Shown one piece after another: positions 15,552 to 27,111 of a DNA stretch of 45,301 nucleotides. Both the position numbers and the translations under genes were made by a program. The DNA is taken from assembly GCA_026392035.1 (NCBI GenBank), contig JAPLCX010000030.1, positions 1 to 45,301 on the forward strand. Direction: 5' to 3'. How positions within the stretch are numbered: the first letter of the stretch is position 1; every line of letters begins with the position of its first letter. The notes beneath the pieces are model-generated. The model was not told where the DNA came from. It saw only the letters and a program-made list of their open reading frames with translations, and ran no database searches. The DNA comes from Candidatus Auribacterota bacterium. Its GTDB lineage: Bacteria > Auribacterota > Tritonobacteria > UBA1439.

Positions 15552-16542
15552 GGGTGCGGCGGCACAATCGCGCGGCGAGCGTGATTGCCTCCACCATGCT
15601 GGCCGGGTCGGCGATCCCCCTCCCCGCGATATCGAACGCGGTGCCGTGGTCGGGAGACGTCCTCACGATCGGCAGGCCGAGGGTGACATTGACCCCGACG
15701 TCGAAGGCGAGCATCTTGAGCGGTATCAGGCCCTGGTCATGGTACATGGCGACGATGACATCAAAGTTCCTGCGGTGAGGCTCGACAAAGATCGTATCGG
15801 CGGGGAATGGGCCGCGCGCACGAATCCCCTCACGGACTGCCGCCGCAATCGCCGGGGAGATCTCCTCGATCTCCTCCCTCCCGAACGCACCTCCCTCGCC
15901 GGCATGGGGGTTGGCCCCGCAGACTCCCACTCTCGGCCGCCGTATGCCGAGCCGGACGCATGCGCCATGGGCGAGCCGTATCGTAGTGAGGATCATCGCG
16001 CGGCCCAGGCGGCGGTGCACCTCCGCGAGCGGAATATGGATAGTCACGAGCACGACCCTGAGGCCCCGCCCCGTGAGCATCATGGCGTGCCGCGCGGCTC
16101 CGGTCAGATGCGCCAGGCAGTCCGTGTGCCCCTGATAGCGGTAGCCCGCCCGATGGATCGCTTCCTTGCAGATCGGAGCCGTGACGATACCGTCAACCCT
16201 TCGCGAGAGGGCCGCGTCCACGGCGAAGCGGATATATCCCATTGCCGCCTCGCCATATGCCCTCCGGATCATCCCCCAGCGATGCTCCCTGATTCGGCGG
16301 CACGGGTTGATCACCGGGACGGCCGAGGTTCCAGGAGGGATCTCGGAGAGATCGCGCACGGGGATGAAGCGCACCGCGCGGCTCGTGAACGCGCGGCACT
16401 TTTCGAGCAGCGCCATATCGCCGATAACCAGCGGACGGCACACCTTCCTGACGGCACTCTCGGAAAGGGCCTTCACGGTAACTTCCGGGCCGATGCCGCC
16501 GGCATCGCCCATGGTTATGGCAAGGAGCGGCTTTTGTTTCAT
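15544..16542 (-). CDS. pdxA: 4-hydroxythreonine-4-phosphate dehydrogenase
   Basis: A 332-residue enzyme of the DXP-dependent pyridoxal-phosphate pathway; it oxidises 4-phosphohydroxy-L-threonine with NAD(P). The start MKQKPLLAITMGDAGGIGPE carries the GDxxGIGPE motif. HTDCLAHLTGA supplies one metal-ligand histidine, and the C-terminal segment YHDQGLIPLKMLAFDVGVN with RTSPDHGTAFDIAG is diagnostic. Length is normal for PdxA. No partner pyridoxine-synthesis gene (such as pdxJ) is in the window. It sits between the peptidyl-prolyl isomerase gene and ksgA, the classical surA-pdxA-ksgA order known in Proteobacteria, here also transcribed in the same direction. Confidence 0.95.
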   Translation of the reverse strand: MKQKPLLAITMGDAGGIGPEVTVKALSESAVRKVCRPLVIGDMALLEKCRAFTSRAVRFIPVRDLSEIPPGTSAVPVINPCRRIREHRWGMIRRAYGEAAMGYIRFAVDAALSRRVDGIVTAPICKEAIHRAGYRYQGHTDCLAHLTGAARHAMMLTGRGLRVVLVTIHIPLAEVHRRLGRAMILTTIRLAHGACVRLGIRRPRVGVCGANPHAGEGGAFGREEIEEISPAIAAAVREGIRARGPFPADTIFVEPHRRNFDVIVAMYHDQGLIPLKMLAFDVGVNVTLGLPIVRTSPDHGTAFDIAGRGIADPASMVEAITLAARLCRRTHE

Positions 16543-16588
16543 GTCATCAATCTCTCGCGGTCACTTTCCCGCCATCGTCTTCGTGCCT

Positions 16589-17617
16589 CTATTTCACCAC
16601 CGATATGTACGCCTTGTTCTTCAGCCTCGTGATCCACTCGTCACGCTTTGTGCTCGCCTTTTCGTTGAAGAGCTTTCCCTCTATCTCCGCATAGACCTGG
16701 GTGAGTGGCTTGACGGAGGATGGCTTCTTCTCATGGAGCATGATAATGTGGTAGCCGAGTGAGGACTTGACGATCCCGCTGTGCGCTCCCGGTTCCAGCG
16801 CGAACGCCGCATCCTCCAGCTCTTTGTTCCAATGCCCCCGCCCGATGAATCCCCAATCCCCTCCCCTGCTCGCGTAAGGGCAGTGCGAGTATTTTTTCGC
16901 CAGCTCCGCGAACGGCTCCCCCGCGTTGAGCCTGCCGAGGATCTCTTTCGCCACCCGCTCCGCTTCTCCCGGCTTCTCGGGCTTCTCCCTGATCCATATC
17001 TGGCTCACGTGTATCTTCTCGCTCTCCGTGAACTCCTCCTTGTGCGAATCGTAATATTCCCTCACCTCCATCGGGGAGACACTGCACTTCGAGGAAGCCT
17101 CCTTGATGAGCATCGCCTTCACCAGGGTGCGATCCTCCTGCTGGGCGCGGAACCGCTCCATCGTGGTTCCCTCCCGCTTCATCTGCTTGAGAAACTCCTC
17201 CTCCGAAGGAAACTTAGCCTTGATCTGGGCGATTGATTGTTCCACGTCCTTCGCGAACTCGTCACCCAGCAGCCCCTTGATATTCTGCTTTTTAGCTTCC
17301 TGCAAGATGAGCTTCTCCTCGATGAGATGGTTGAGCACGTCGCGCCTCGCCTTCTGGAGCATCGAAAAGAGCTCAGCACCCGAGTAGATCCGCTCGTACT
17401 GTTCGAAGATCGGGGCGAGAATTCTCTCCAGCTCGGAGTAGGTGATGATCTCGTCGTTGATTACCGCCACGATCTGCTCCTTGATTTCCCCCGCGGCAAT
17501 CCGTGCGGAGAGCATGAGGACGATCACGAGGGACAGCCGTCCGAGAGCGGCGAGGAACGCCCCTCCGGCAGGTCGGCGGCGGCAATACGCATCAGATGAT
17601 GGCGCGGTGAAATTCAT
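16589..17617 (-). CDS. surA: SurA-like periplasmic peptidyl-prolyl isomerase (PpiC domain)
   Basis: About 342 residues. A hydrophobic signal (AFLAALGRLSLVIVLMLSARIAAG) is followed by a SurA N-terminal domain (EQIVAVINDEIITYSELERIL). A single parvulin-type rotamase domain runs from KIHVSQIWIREKP through FAELAKKYSHCPYASRGGDWGFIGRGHW to SSLGYHIIMLHEKKP. SurA chaperones outer-membrane proteins, so an outer membrane is implied. E. coli SurA has two rotamase domains; this one has one, as in many other phyla. The start is uncertain: the ATG at 17617 has no clear ribosome site and gives an unusually long n-region. Gene order with pdxA and ksgA supports the SurA name. Confidence 0.85.
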   Translation of the reverse strand: MNFTAPSSDAYCRRRPAGGAFLAALGRLSLVIVLMLSARIAAGEIKEQIVAVINDEIITYSELERILAPIFEQYERIYSGAELFSMLQKARRDVLNHLIEEKLILQEAKKQNIKGLLGDEFAKDVEQSIAQIKAKFPSEEEFLKQMKREGTTMERFRAQQEDRTLVKAMLIKEASSKCSVSPMEVREYYDSHKEEFTESEKIHVSQIWIREKPEKPGEAERVAKEILGRLNAGEPFAELAKKYSHCPYASRGGDWGFIGRGHWNKELEDAAFALEPGAHSGIVKSSLGYHIIMLHEKKPSSVKPLTQVYAEIEGKLFNEKASTKRDEWITRLKNKAYISVVK

Positions 17618-17678
17618 AGATTGGCTTGAGCAGGATCGGCCAGGCGATTGCGGAGACACCGGTGAACATTGGCAGCAT
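17592..17678 (-). CDS. possible 28-residue hydrophobic micro-ORF
   Basis: An ATG at 17678 opens a frame of 28 codons (begins MLPMFTGVSAIAWPILLKPI, ends with TGA at 17592-17594) that overlaps the first codons of the surA-like gene. The product is short, hydrophobic and ends in charged residues. A stop lies just upstream in frame and only a weak AGGG precedes it. It may be chance, or a leader peptide coupled to the isomerase gene. Confidence 0.22.
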   Translation of the reverse strand: MLPMFTGVSAIAWPILLKPIYEFHRAII

Positions 17679-17729
17679 GAGGCCCTGCGGTATCCGGTAC
17701 TCCGCTCATCAGCTTCCCGTGGGGCGGCG

Positions 17730-17810
17730 CTACTTCTTGGCCTGTTTCGCCCTCGCGGCAATCAAAATCAGGAGGACAATGGCAATGATAATTATAATGG
17801 CAGCTTGCAT
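17730..17810 (-). CDS. small single-span membrane peptide (26 residues)
   Basis: The ATG at 17808-17810 is preceded by GGGAGAGG with an 8-nt spacer, a convincing ribosome site. The 26-residue product is a run of Ile/Ala/Leu/Val (MQAAIIIIIAIVLLILIAA) with a basic tail ending KQAKK, so it would be a single N-out transmembrane helix. It lies between mfd and the surA-like gene on the same strand. I do not recognise a family. Peptides of this kind are often missed by gene callers; conservation in related genomes would decide. Confidence 0.45.
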   Translation of the reverse strand: MQAAIIIIIAIVLLILIAARAKQAKK

Positions 17811-17918
17811 CGTGTGCCTCTCCCGCATTGTTACAGTGGGTTTATGTCTCTCTCCTCATTATAAAATATGCGGCTTGAAAGGCAATGGAATAATTGAGCG
17901 GGCGTCATCTCCCCCCTC

Positions 17919-21239
<3,321 letters not shown>

Positions 21240-21470
21240 ACAGTAAAAATAGCATATCCGCAATCTAATTACAAACTGCGGGATAATGGGTCATTTATGG
21301 TAGGGCATAGGTAACATCTTTATAGCCCCACAACTGATCCATTGCGCTGCGGGAACATATAAGGCTCTCGCACACGGCTCGACACTGGCAGGATTCAGCG
21401 ATGAGATGAAAAAGAGGAGCCAAAATATATGAGAGTGCAGAAACTCTATTAAAAGGCCGTCATTTTTTTA

Positions 21471-21498
21471 TTGCACATCACTGCAATTTTGATATAAT
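21471..21498 (+). promoter_or_regulatory. strong sigma-70-type promoter in intergenic DNA
   Basis: TTGCAC (21471-21476) and a consensus TATAAT (21493-21498) are separated by 16 bp. Transcription would start near 21505, ten bases before a long structured hairpin and with no gene downstream on this strand. Confidence 0.65.
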
Positions 21499-21504
21499 GT
21501 AAGC

Positions 21505-21601
21505 ATAATATAAAGGGTGCCCCTGGGCTGGTTCGAGATATCCTGAGCTTTTTAGGCTTTGTGAGGAAATCAGTAACCGAGCCCCGAGCACCCTATGTTT
21601 T
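21505..21601 (+). ncRNA. candidate structured small RNA, family unknown
   Basis: From 21515 to 21593 the DNA folds into one long irregular hairpin. It has an outer stem GGGTGC/GCACCC, a CCCT/CGA internal loop, then GGGCT+GGTT paired with AACC-G-AGCCC. A CGA/AGT internal loop follows, then GATATCCT/AGGAAATC with one A.A mismatch and a short apical stem. A TTTTT run follows at 21597-21601. Together with the upstream promoter this is the layout of an independent small RNA. I could not match it to SRP RNA (no GGAA apical motif), 6S, tmRNA or a known riboswitch. No gene is credible in 21240-21814; the rest of this gap has a CACCACGGAGACACAGAG arm at 21707. Confidence 0.55.
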
Positions 21602-21814
21602 TCTTATCTCCCATCGCATTTGATATTACACTATTTTTAGCCCTCAGTCAAGCAGGGATCGCGTAAAAATCCCCCGTCGCATAACCACTACGGTAGTTTT
21701 TCACCACGGAGACACAGAGAGCACGGAGAGGATGACATCGGAAGCAACCACTGAGGGTACTGAATGCACTGAGAGAATCTTTGTAGGGCAGCACTTCACA
21801 ACGTCTACAGCGTG

Positions 21815-23251
21815 CTACAACCTACGCTTCGGATCGCTGGCTGTCTTGATTTTTTCCAAATCACCTTCCTTAATTATGTAGAAATACCAGACTTCCGTAC
21901 CATCCCTCTTTAAGATAACATGCTCGTCGGGATTTATACCGGACCTTAGAAACAATCGCCTCAGTCCATGCGCCGATCTTTTGGGGGAATATCTGGACAT
22001 GTGGACTATGTACACATTGCCGACTTGATCATAGTCATAGAAGAGTGGATTTATTATCTGGATACCCTCTCTGCTCATGCCTTGGAAAAAGAGGCCGTCA
22101 GCCCTCGGAATAAACCCAATGTGCGTGTGATGGTGAGGAGAGCATCGCGACTTCAGCGTTGCCTGTATCGTCTTAATGTCGGAGTTGGTTATGTAAGGTA
22201 CATCATCATGTCTTGGCATCTGCATTTCATGCCATTTGGGATGAGCTGCGTAATTGAACGGGTTTTCAATCCAATGGATCGCATAGCCCCACCAGATAAG
22301 CTGGATCACCAACGCTGCCATTGTTATCCGTCGAAAAAGCGCAGTCAAAGCGGCAGCGAGGTTATACGCCACATGCACTATTAGGATGAATAAGATTAGA
22401 TGGCCGATACCATCAAATACGTCATACCACATTTCGGCGCCGACTAACTTGACGAGCAACGCAGGCACCCCGAGAAACAAGAGGAATACAGCACGGATGT
22501 CTTTTTTGACGCAGTAAAAATAACAGAGCAAGATTAGGAATAGGATTGATAGATTGTATCGGTTAAACATACGCCGAGGCGCGCTGCTTTTTAATTTTCT
22601 CGCGAATTGCGTTGCCATGTCAGACCAAAACCATTGCCATTGGAGAATGACGTATAGGAGGTAGCCGAGGAGAAGAGCAATGGCTAGTGAAATAATTGCG
22701 AGATCGGATTTTGTGAAATCCCTTCCCCTCAATTGTCCTCGCCCGTTGGTGAAGTAATACATACACGCCCCCGCGATGAAATACAGGCCGTTGGGGTGTA
22801 TAAGCGGTGATAATAACAGTAGGGCCAGCCCTTTATAGATCATTTTCCTCTGTAACATCATGAAACCGAGACATATCACGCATAAGAGCATAGCCTCCAT
22901 GCGGGCGACATTACCGGCGGCGATGAAATACCTATTGAGAAAGAAGAGGCCGCACACCAGCACTGAAGGTGTGTCGAGGCCGTAATGCCTGGTAAGGAGA
23001 GTGAGCAGGATGAAGGAAATCACCATGGATACAAGAGATATCGTCCGTGCGGACACGAAGGAGAAACCAACAATCTTGAATAACGTCCCCGTCACAATCA
23101 TGTAGCCGGGGGGCATCCACATGATAGTGCGCTGTGGGTTGAGGGCCGGGGAGAACAAAGAGTTGGTGTCCTTGAACGCTATCGCCTGCCAGAGAAAATT
23201 CGGCTCATCGGGCCATGGCAGGGGAAAAATAAAAGAGGCGCGGTGACACAA
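21815..23251 (-). CDS. GT-C-type (GT39/ArnT-like) integral membrane protein with disrupted start
   Basis: A 478-residue protein with about ten hydrophobic helices. The luminal WPDEPNF motif near the N-terminus is the Asp-Glu signature of GT-C glycosyltransferases, which move sugars from lipid-phosphate donors. A soluble C-terminal tail of about 110 residues follows. The first usable start in frame is a TTG at 23251. However, the frame continues upstream with a convincing first transmembrane helix (LTLFFIICYILL) to a TGA at 23285-23287, and beyond it to an ATG at 23326 (MRVKLSSNLFLPR). This suggests that the original gene began at 23326 and now has a nonsense codon at position 14, or that it starts late. 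Substrates are unknown. It lies between folD and mfd. Confidence 0.75.
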   Translation of the reverse strand: MCHRASFIFPLPWPDEPNFLWQAIAFKDTNSLFSPALNPQRTIMWMPPGYMIVTGTLFKIVGFSFVSARTISLVSMVISFILLTLLTRHYGLDTPSVLVCGLFFLNRYFIAAGNVARMEAMLLCVICLGFMMLQRKMIYKGLALLLLSPLIHPNGLYFIAGACMYYFTNGRGQLRGRDFTKSDLAIISLAIALLLGYLLYVILQWQWFWSDMATQFARKLKSSAPRRMFNRYNLSILFLILLCYFYCVKKDIRAVFLLFLGVPALLVKLVGAEMWYDVFDGIGHLILFILIVHVAYNLAAALTALFRRITMAALVIQLIWWGYAIHWIENPFNYAAHPKWHEMQMPRHDDVPYITNSDIKTIQATLKSRCSPHHHTHIGFIPRADGLFFQGMSREGIQIINPLFYDYDQVGNVYIVHMSRYSPKRSAHGLRRLFLRSGINPDEHVILKRDGTEVWYFYIIKEGDLEKIKTASDPKRRL

Positions 23252-23520
23252 TAGTATGTAGCAGATTATGAAAAACAGAGTGAGTCAACGTGGGAGAAAT
23301 AGGTTGCTTGATAGTTTTACACGCATCTTGGAAACTGTTCCGTCATCCGAAGATATGCACACGCATTTTAGAACATCACACCCTCATGAAAGTTCAGAAT
23401 CTTATTTGAATTCGGAGCGATCAGGTAAATCGGTGCTCAAGAAATATTTTTCAAGCCCTTTCCCGAAGGGATCCCTTGGGAGCGTGTCCTTCGTGGTGAA
23501 AAAAAGTTTCTGGGGTGCGG

Positions 23521-24414
23521 CTAACGGCCGTTAGCCTGGCAGGATTGGGCGGCGGCCTTCAGGGTGTTCCGAAGCAGCATGGCGATCGTCATCGGGCCGA
23601 CTCCGCCCGGCACGGGGCTTATGGCAGCCACATTAGGGGCGACCTCGTCAAAATCCACATCCCCGACGAGCCGGTATCCGCGTTCTACAGTTTTGTCCTC
23701 CACCCGGTTGATGCCGACATCTATGACCGCCGCGCCTTCGCCCACCATATCGGCTTTGATGAAGCGGGCCTTCCCGATGGCCGCGACCAGTATCTCCGCC
23801 CGCCGCGTATGCGCGGCCAGGTCGCGCGTTCCTGTATGGCACAGCGTCACCGTCGCGTTCGCCTCGCGCCGCCGCTGCATGAGCAGCGCCGCGAGCGGTT
23901 TCCCCACGATAGTGCTCCTCCCGACGATCACCACATCCTTCCCGCGCCATGACATCCCCGACCGGATGAGGAGCTCCACGATCCCCATGGGCGTGCACGG
24001 GCAGAACCCCTCCTGGCCGAGCAGCAGTTTGCCCATGTTCACGGGATGGAAACCGTCCACGTCTTTTTCTGGAGAAGCGGCGGCGAGTATTGTGTGCGTG
24101 TCAAGACCCGCGGGGAGAGGGAGCTGGACAAGAATCCCGTGCACCTCTGGGCTGGCATTCAGCTCTTTGATTTTGGCGAGGAGCTTCTCCTCCTTTGTCA
24201 ATGCGGGAAAGGAGAATTGCCAGGAGCGAATACCCGCCTCTTCGCACGCCCGCTCCTTCATCGTCACATACGCTCGGGATGCCGGATCGTCGCCGGCCGT
24301 GATAAAGGCAATGCCGGGGACAACGCCTTTCTCAAGGCGCAGCTTCCCAACCGCTTTCTTTATCTCCTGCGTGATTTCGGCGGCAATCTTTTTACCATCC
24401 AGAATCTTAGCCAT
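23521..24414 (-). CDS. folD: bifunctional methylene-THF dehydrogenase / methenyl-THF cyclohydrolase
   Basis: A 297-residue cytoplasmic C1-metabolism enzyme. It interconverts 5,10-methylene-THF, 5,10-methenyl-THF and 10-formyl-THF. Motifs seen: SRAYVTMKERACEEAGI (catalytic Tyr and Lys), GILVQLPLPAGLD, the DGFHPVNMGKL segment, PCTPMGIVELL, VIVGRSTIVGKPLAALLMQR (nucleotide-binding loop) and the C-terminal PVPGGVGPMTIAMLL. Length is normal. The start MAKILDGKKIAAEI is typical. It stands alone between two repeat-bearing gaps, downstream of rnfB by about 240 bp. Regulation is not visible. Confidence 0.97.
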   Translation of the reverse strand: MAKILDGKKIAAEITQEIKKAVGKLRLEKGVVPGIAFITAGDDPASRAYVTMKERACEEAGIRSWQFSFPALTKEEKLLAKIKELNASPEVHGILVQLPLPAGLDTHTILAAASPEKDVDGFHPVNMGKLLLGQEGFCPCTPMGIVELLIRSGMSWRGKDVVIVGRSTIVGKPLAALLMQRRREANATVTLCHTGTRDLAAHTRRAEILVAAIGKARFIKADMVGEGAAVIDVGINRVEDKTVERGYRLVGDVDFDEVAPNVAAISPVPGGVGPMTIAMLLRNTLKAAAQSCQANGR

Positions 24415-24652
24415 GGGTCACCTAATCTTAACCAGAAATGCAACTTAACTTACAACCACAGATAAACACAGGTTAACACAGATACGTATTTTGAAACAGG
24501 ATGCACGCAGATACACACAGATTAAAATGATATTTCTAGAAACGCGAAACTAGAAACCGATACCCGTTTTTTGCATCTGTGTTCATCTGTGGCTATCCAA
24601 CTAACGTTGGCGTTAGTTCGATAAATTCAAGTCTGACCCAAGGCGCGAGCAC
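24415..24652. repeat. repeat-filled gap between folD and rnfB
   Basis: ACCACAGATAAACACAGGTT at about 24456 faces CATCTGTGTTCATCTGTGGC at about 24574-24593, an inverted pair. Between them lies a GAAACAGGATGCACGCAGATACAC unit also present near 7800 and 8010. No gene is visible. Confidence 0.65.
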
Positions 24653-25456
24653 TCACACCTTGCGAATGATAAAGCATCTCGATGGGCACTTCTCCGCCGC
24701 CGCCGCAAAGTCATCCCAGTCCGGAGGGAATTCCGGCAAGTTATTTTTCATGACCACCTTGCCTGAAGGTGTAATCGCGGGAAGAGCGCAGAGGCCGCAC
24801 GCGGTGCAGCCAACCGTGCAGACCTGTTTTACCTTCTTCCCCTTCTCCCTCGACACACAGCCGAGGTACACCCTCTGCCGGCGCGGGATGAGCGCGATGA
24901 CATTGCGGGGGCACATGGCGGCGCATTTGCCGCACGCCGTGCACTTCGCTTCTACGATCTCAGGCAACCGGTTTGCGGTCATCCGGATCGCGCCGAACGG
25001 GCAGGAGCCCACGCACGACCCCATGCCGAGGCACCCATAGATACAGGACTTCGCGCCCGCATCGAGAACCTCAATCGCCACGCAGTCCTCAACACCCCTG
25101 TATCTCGCCTTCTCCCTCGCCTCATCCCTCCCCCCCCGGCACTTCACAACCGCCACGCGCGGCTCGGCGGGGAGCTCTTCCCTCCCGAGTATCTGCGAAA
25201 CCTTCTTTACCGCCGCGGCGCCGCCGGGCGTGCACTGACGCGCGTGCGCCTTCCCCGCCACGAGCGCCTCAGCCATCGCGTTGCACCCCGCATAGCCGCA
25301 CACGCCGCAGTTGAGCCCCGCCAGGGCACCCGCGACTTCTTCAATCCGCGGGTCGATCCTGACGGCGAAGATACGGCTGAATATTGCCAGGATCAGCCCG
25401 AGGCACAAGCCCATGAGGCCGAGCACCAGCAGCGATAACATCACGACATTATGCAT
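24653..25456 (-). CDS. rnfB: Rnf complex subunit B (ferredoxin-side Fe-S protein)
   Basis: A 267-residue subunit that accepts electrons from reduced ferredoxin. An N-terminal membrane helix (VVMLSLLVLGLMGLCLGLIL) is followed by the 4Fe-4S ligand set C50-x2-C53-x4-C58-x16-C75 (LNCGVCGYAGC...RQC). Two ferredoxin-type clusters follow, in CTACGKCAAMCP and CTVGCTACGLC, with further cysteines (CIYGCLGMGSCVGSCP) between. This is the canonical RnfB layout. It is the last gene of the rnfC-D-G-E-A-B set and is separated from rnfA by 73 bp of degenerate AAATCCCAAATTCC repeats. Confidence 0.95.
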   Translation of the reverse strand: MHNVVMLSLLVLGLMGLCLGLILAIFSRIFAVRIDPRIEEVAGALAGLNCGVCGYAGCNAMAEALVAGKAHARQCTPGGAAAVKKVSQILGREELPAEPRVAVVKCRGGRDEAREKARYRGVEDCVAIEVLDAGAKSCIYGCLGMGSCVGSCPFGAIRMTANRLPEIVEAKCTACGKCAAMCPRNVIALIPRRQRVYLGCVSREKGKKVKQVCTVGCTACGLCALPAITPSGKVVMKNNLPEFPPDWDDFAAAAEKCPSRCFIIRKV

Positions 25457-25529
25457 CTTTCAAATCCAAAACCCCAACAATCCTGCGAAATCCCAAATCC
25501 CAAATTCCAAATCCCAAAATCATATAGGA
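25457..25529. repeat. degenerate AAATCCCAAATTCC repeats inside the rnf operon
   Basis: TTTCAAATCCAAAACCCCAA followed by AAATCCCAAATCCC and AAATTCCAAATCCC. The same low-complexity unit fills the pgk-gap interval at 36241-36310. Confidence 0.6.
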
Positions 25530-26126
25530 TTAGAACGACAGACCTGCAAAACCAAGAAAGCCGATCGCCGTCAGGCCCGCCGTGATGAGCGCTATCGGAA
25601 TACCCCTGAGCGATTGCGGGACATCCGCAAAATCCAGTCGCTCCCGTATTCCCGCCATGATCAGCATCGCGAGGGTGAAACCGACGCCGCCCCCGAATCC
25701 CTGGACGATGCACTTGATCAGGCTGCCGGGCGTTCCGAACAACTGCTGCTTGTTCAGCGTCGCCACGCCGAGCACGGCGCAGTTCGTGGTGATGAGCGGA
25801 AGATATATCCCGAGCGCGCGGTAGAGAGCAGGGACCGACTTCTGCAGGAACATCTCGACCAGTTGCACGAATGCCGCGATGACCAGGATGAAGGCGATAA
25901 TGTAGAGATAGGTGATCCCGCACGGCACGAGGACCCATTCGTAGATCGCCCAGGTGATCACCGAGCTCAGCGTCATCACGAAGATGACCGCCATCCCCAT
26001 CCCCATCGCGGATGAGGTTCTCTCCGTGACCCCTATGTAGGGGCAAAGGCCGAGGAACTGGCAGAATATGAAATTATTCACCAGCACGACGCCGATAAAA
26101 ATAGAGAACAGCTCAAACAGGTTCAT
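25530..26126 (-). CDS. rnfA: Rnf complex subunit A (integral membrane)
   Basis: A 198-residue membrane protein with six predicted helices, homologous to NqrE. It begins MNLFELFSIFIGVVLVNNFI and continues FCQFLGLCPYIGVTERTSSA, the family-typical first segment that carries a cysteine involved in the shared intramembrane FeS site with RnfE. A second half-repeat holds TTNCAVLGVATLN, the matching Cys motif. It forms the ion-channel core with RnfE and RnfD. It overlaps rnfE by 14 nt. Confidence 0.96.
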   Translation of the reverse strand: MNLFELFSIFIGVVLVNNFIFCQFLGLCPYIGVTERTSSAMGMGMAVIFVMTLSSVITWAIYEWVLVPCGITYLYIIAFILVIAAFVQLVEMFLQKSVPALYRALGIYLPLITTNCAVLGVATLNKQQLFGTPGSLIKCIVQGFGGGVGFTLAMLIMAGIRERLDFADVPQSLRGIPIALITAGLTAIGFLGFAGLSF

Positions 26127-26778
26127 GGTCCCCTCTTTTCGCCTTCACGTGCCGGAACAGCCCCATGAAGAGGCCAAACGTGAGCAAGGCGCCCGGGGCA
26201 AGGGTCATAATCAGCATCGGCTGATAGCCGGCTCCAAAGACGAGATAGCCATAAAATTTTCCCGCGCCGATAATCTCTCTCACCGTCGAGAGCAGGAGCA
26301 AGGCGAGGGTGAAGCCCACCCCCATGCCAAGCGCGTCGAGAACTGCGGCGAGCACCCCGCTCGTCGCCGCGAATGCCTCCGCTCGTCCCAGGATGATGCA
26401 ATTCACCACGATGAGCGGAACATAGATGCCGAGGCGCGCGTACAGCGCCGGCGCGAAGCCGTGCATGACGAGGTCAACGATCGTTACGAATGAGGCGATG
26501 ATCACGATGTAGATGGGGATGCGTATTTTCTGAACCTGCTTGATGAGCTCGGGGGGGAACACCCTGTCGAGAAACCGCATGAGCGCGGCGATGACGATGT
26601 TTGAGCCCAGGAGGACAAACGTGGCCGCCGCCCCCATGCCGAGCGCGTTCGATATGCTCACTGAAACCGCGAGCGTCGGGCAGAGGCCGAGGACGATCAC
26701 GAATATCGGATTGAGGGTCACAATCCCTTTCGTGAACTCCTTCCAGTGGCTTGTCTTCTCTGCATTCTCGCGGGCCAT
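26113..26778 (-). CDS. rnfE: Rnf complex subunit E (integral membrane)
   Basis: A 221-residue paralogue of RnfA/NqrD with six helices. The characteristic segments are WKEFTKGIVTLNPIFVIVLG, LCPTLAVSVSISNALGMG (Cys in the first half) and VPLIVVNCIILGRAEAFA (Cys in the second half). With RnfA it makes the antiparallel membrane pair that holds the central cluster. It overlaps rnfA by 14 nt, while 333 bp of repeats separate it from rnfG upstream. Confidence 0.96.
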   Translation of the reverse strand: MARENAEKTSHWKEFTKGIVTLNPIFVIVLGLCPTLAVSVSISNALGMGAAATFVLLGSNIVIAALMRFLDRVFPPELIKQVQKIRIPIYIVIIASFVTIVDLVMHGFAPALYARLGIYVPLIVVNCIILGRAEAFAATSGVLAAVLDALGMGVGFTLALLLLSTVREIIGAGKFYGYLVFGAGYQPMLIMTLAPGALLTFGLFMGLFRHVKAKRGDHEPV

Positions 26779-27111
26779 TACTCCCCCCTATCTCATAGCG
26801 GTAATGTCAAAAGTTTCTCTAAAGCAACCACAGATTTCTCTGATTACTTATGCCTTTTCTGAGTAAATCAGTGGTGATTTATCTGCGGTAATATGCCTGT
26901 AATTAACCCACTGTATGGAAATTCTTTCCCTTCTCCATTTACCACAGATTTATTCACCACAGATTAGCGCGGATTCCCTCCCCCCAAAAAATCTTTACAA
27001 CTATCTGTGCAATCTGTGGTTGCATTTAGTTTTTTCATAAAACTTTTGACACTACCCTCATAGCCGCCACGCGACCTGCCTGCCTTCGTGCAAGGCCGGC
27101 TCGATCGCTTC
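26779..27111. repeat. 333-bp repeat-filled gap inside the rnf gene set
   Basis: AACCACAGATTTCTCTGATTAC (about 26825) faces AATCAGTGGTGATTTATCTGCGG (about 26864-26886). A second pair is ACCACAGATTTATTCACCACAG (26940) and CTGTGCAATCTGTGGTTGC (27003). No promoter or gene is obvious. Confidence 0.6.

Noticed and set aside
21505-21601. SRP (4.5S) RNA, 6S RNA or tRNA-Sec as identity of the hairpin RNA
   Set aside because: SRP apical GGAA and asymmetric loop motifs are absent, the length is too short for 6S, and no tRNA arms can be built.
23285-23287. UGA recoded as Trp or selenocysteine
   Set aside because: UGA is used as the normal stop by many genes here (for example pdxA, ecfT), and no SECIS-like hairpin was evident just after this codon.
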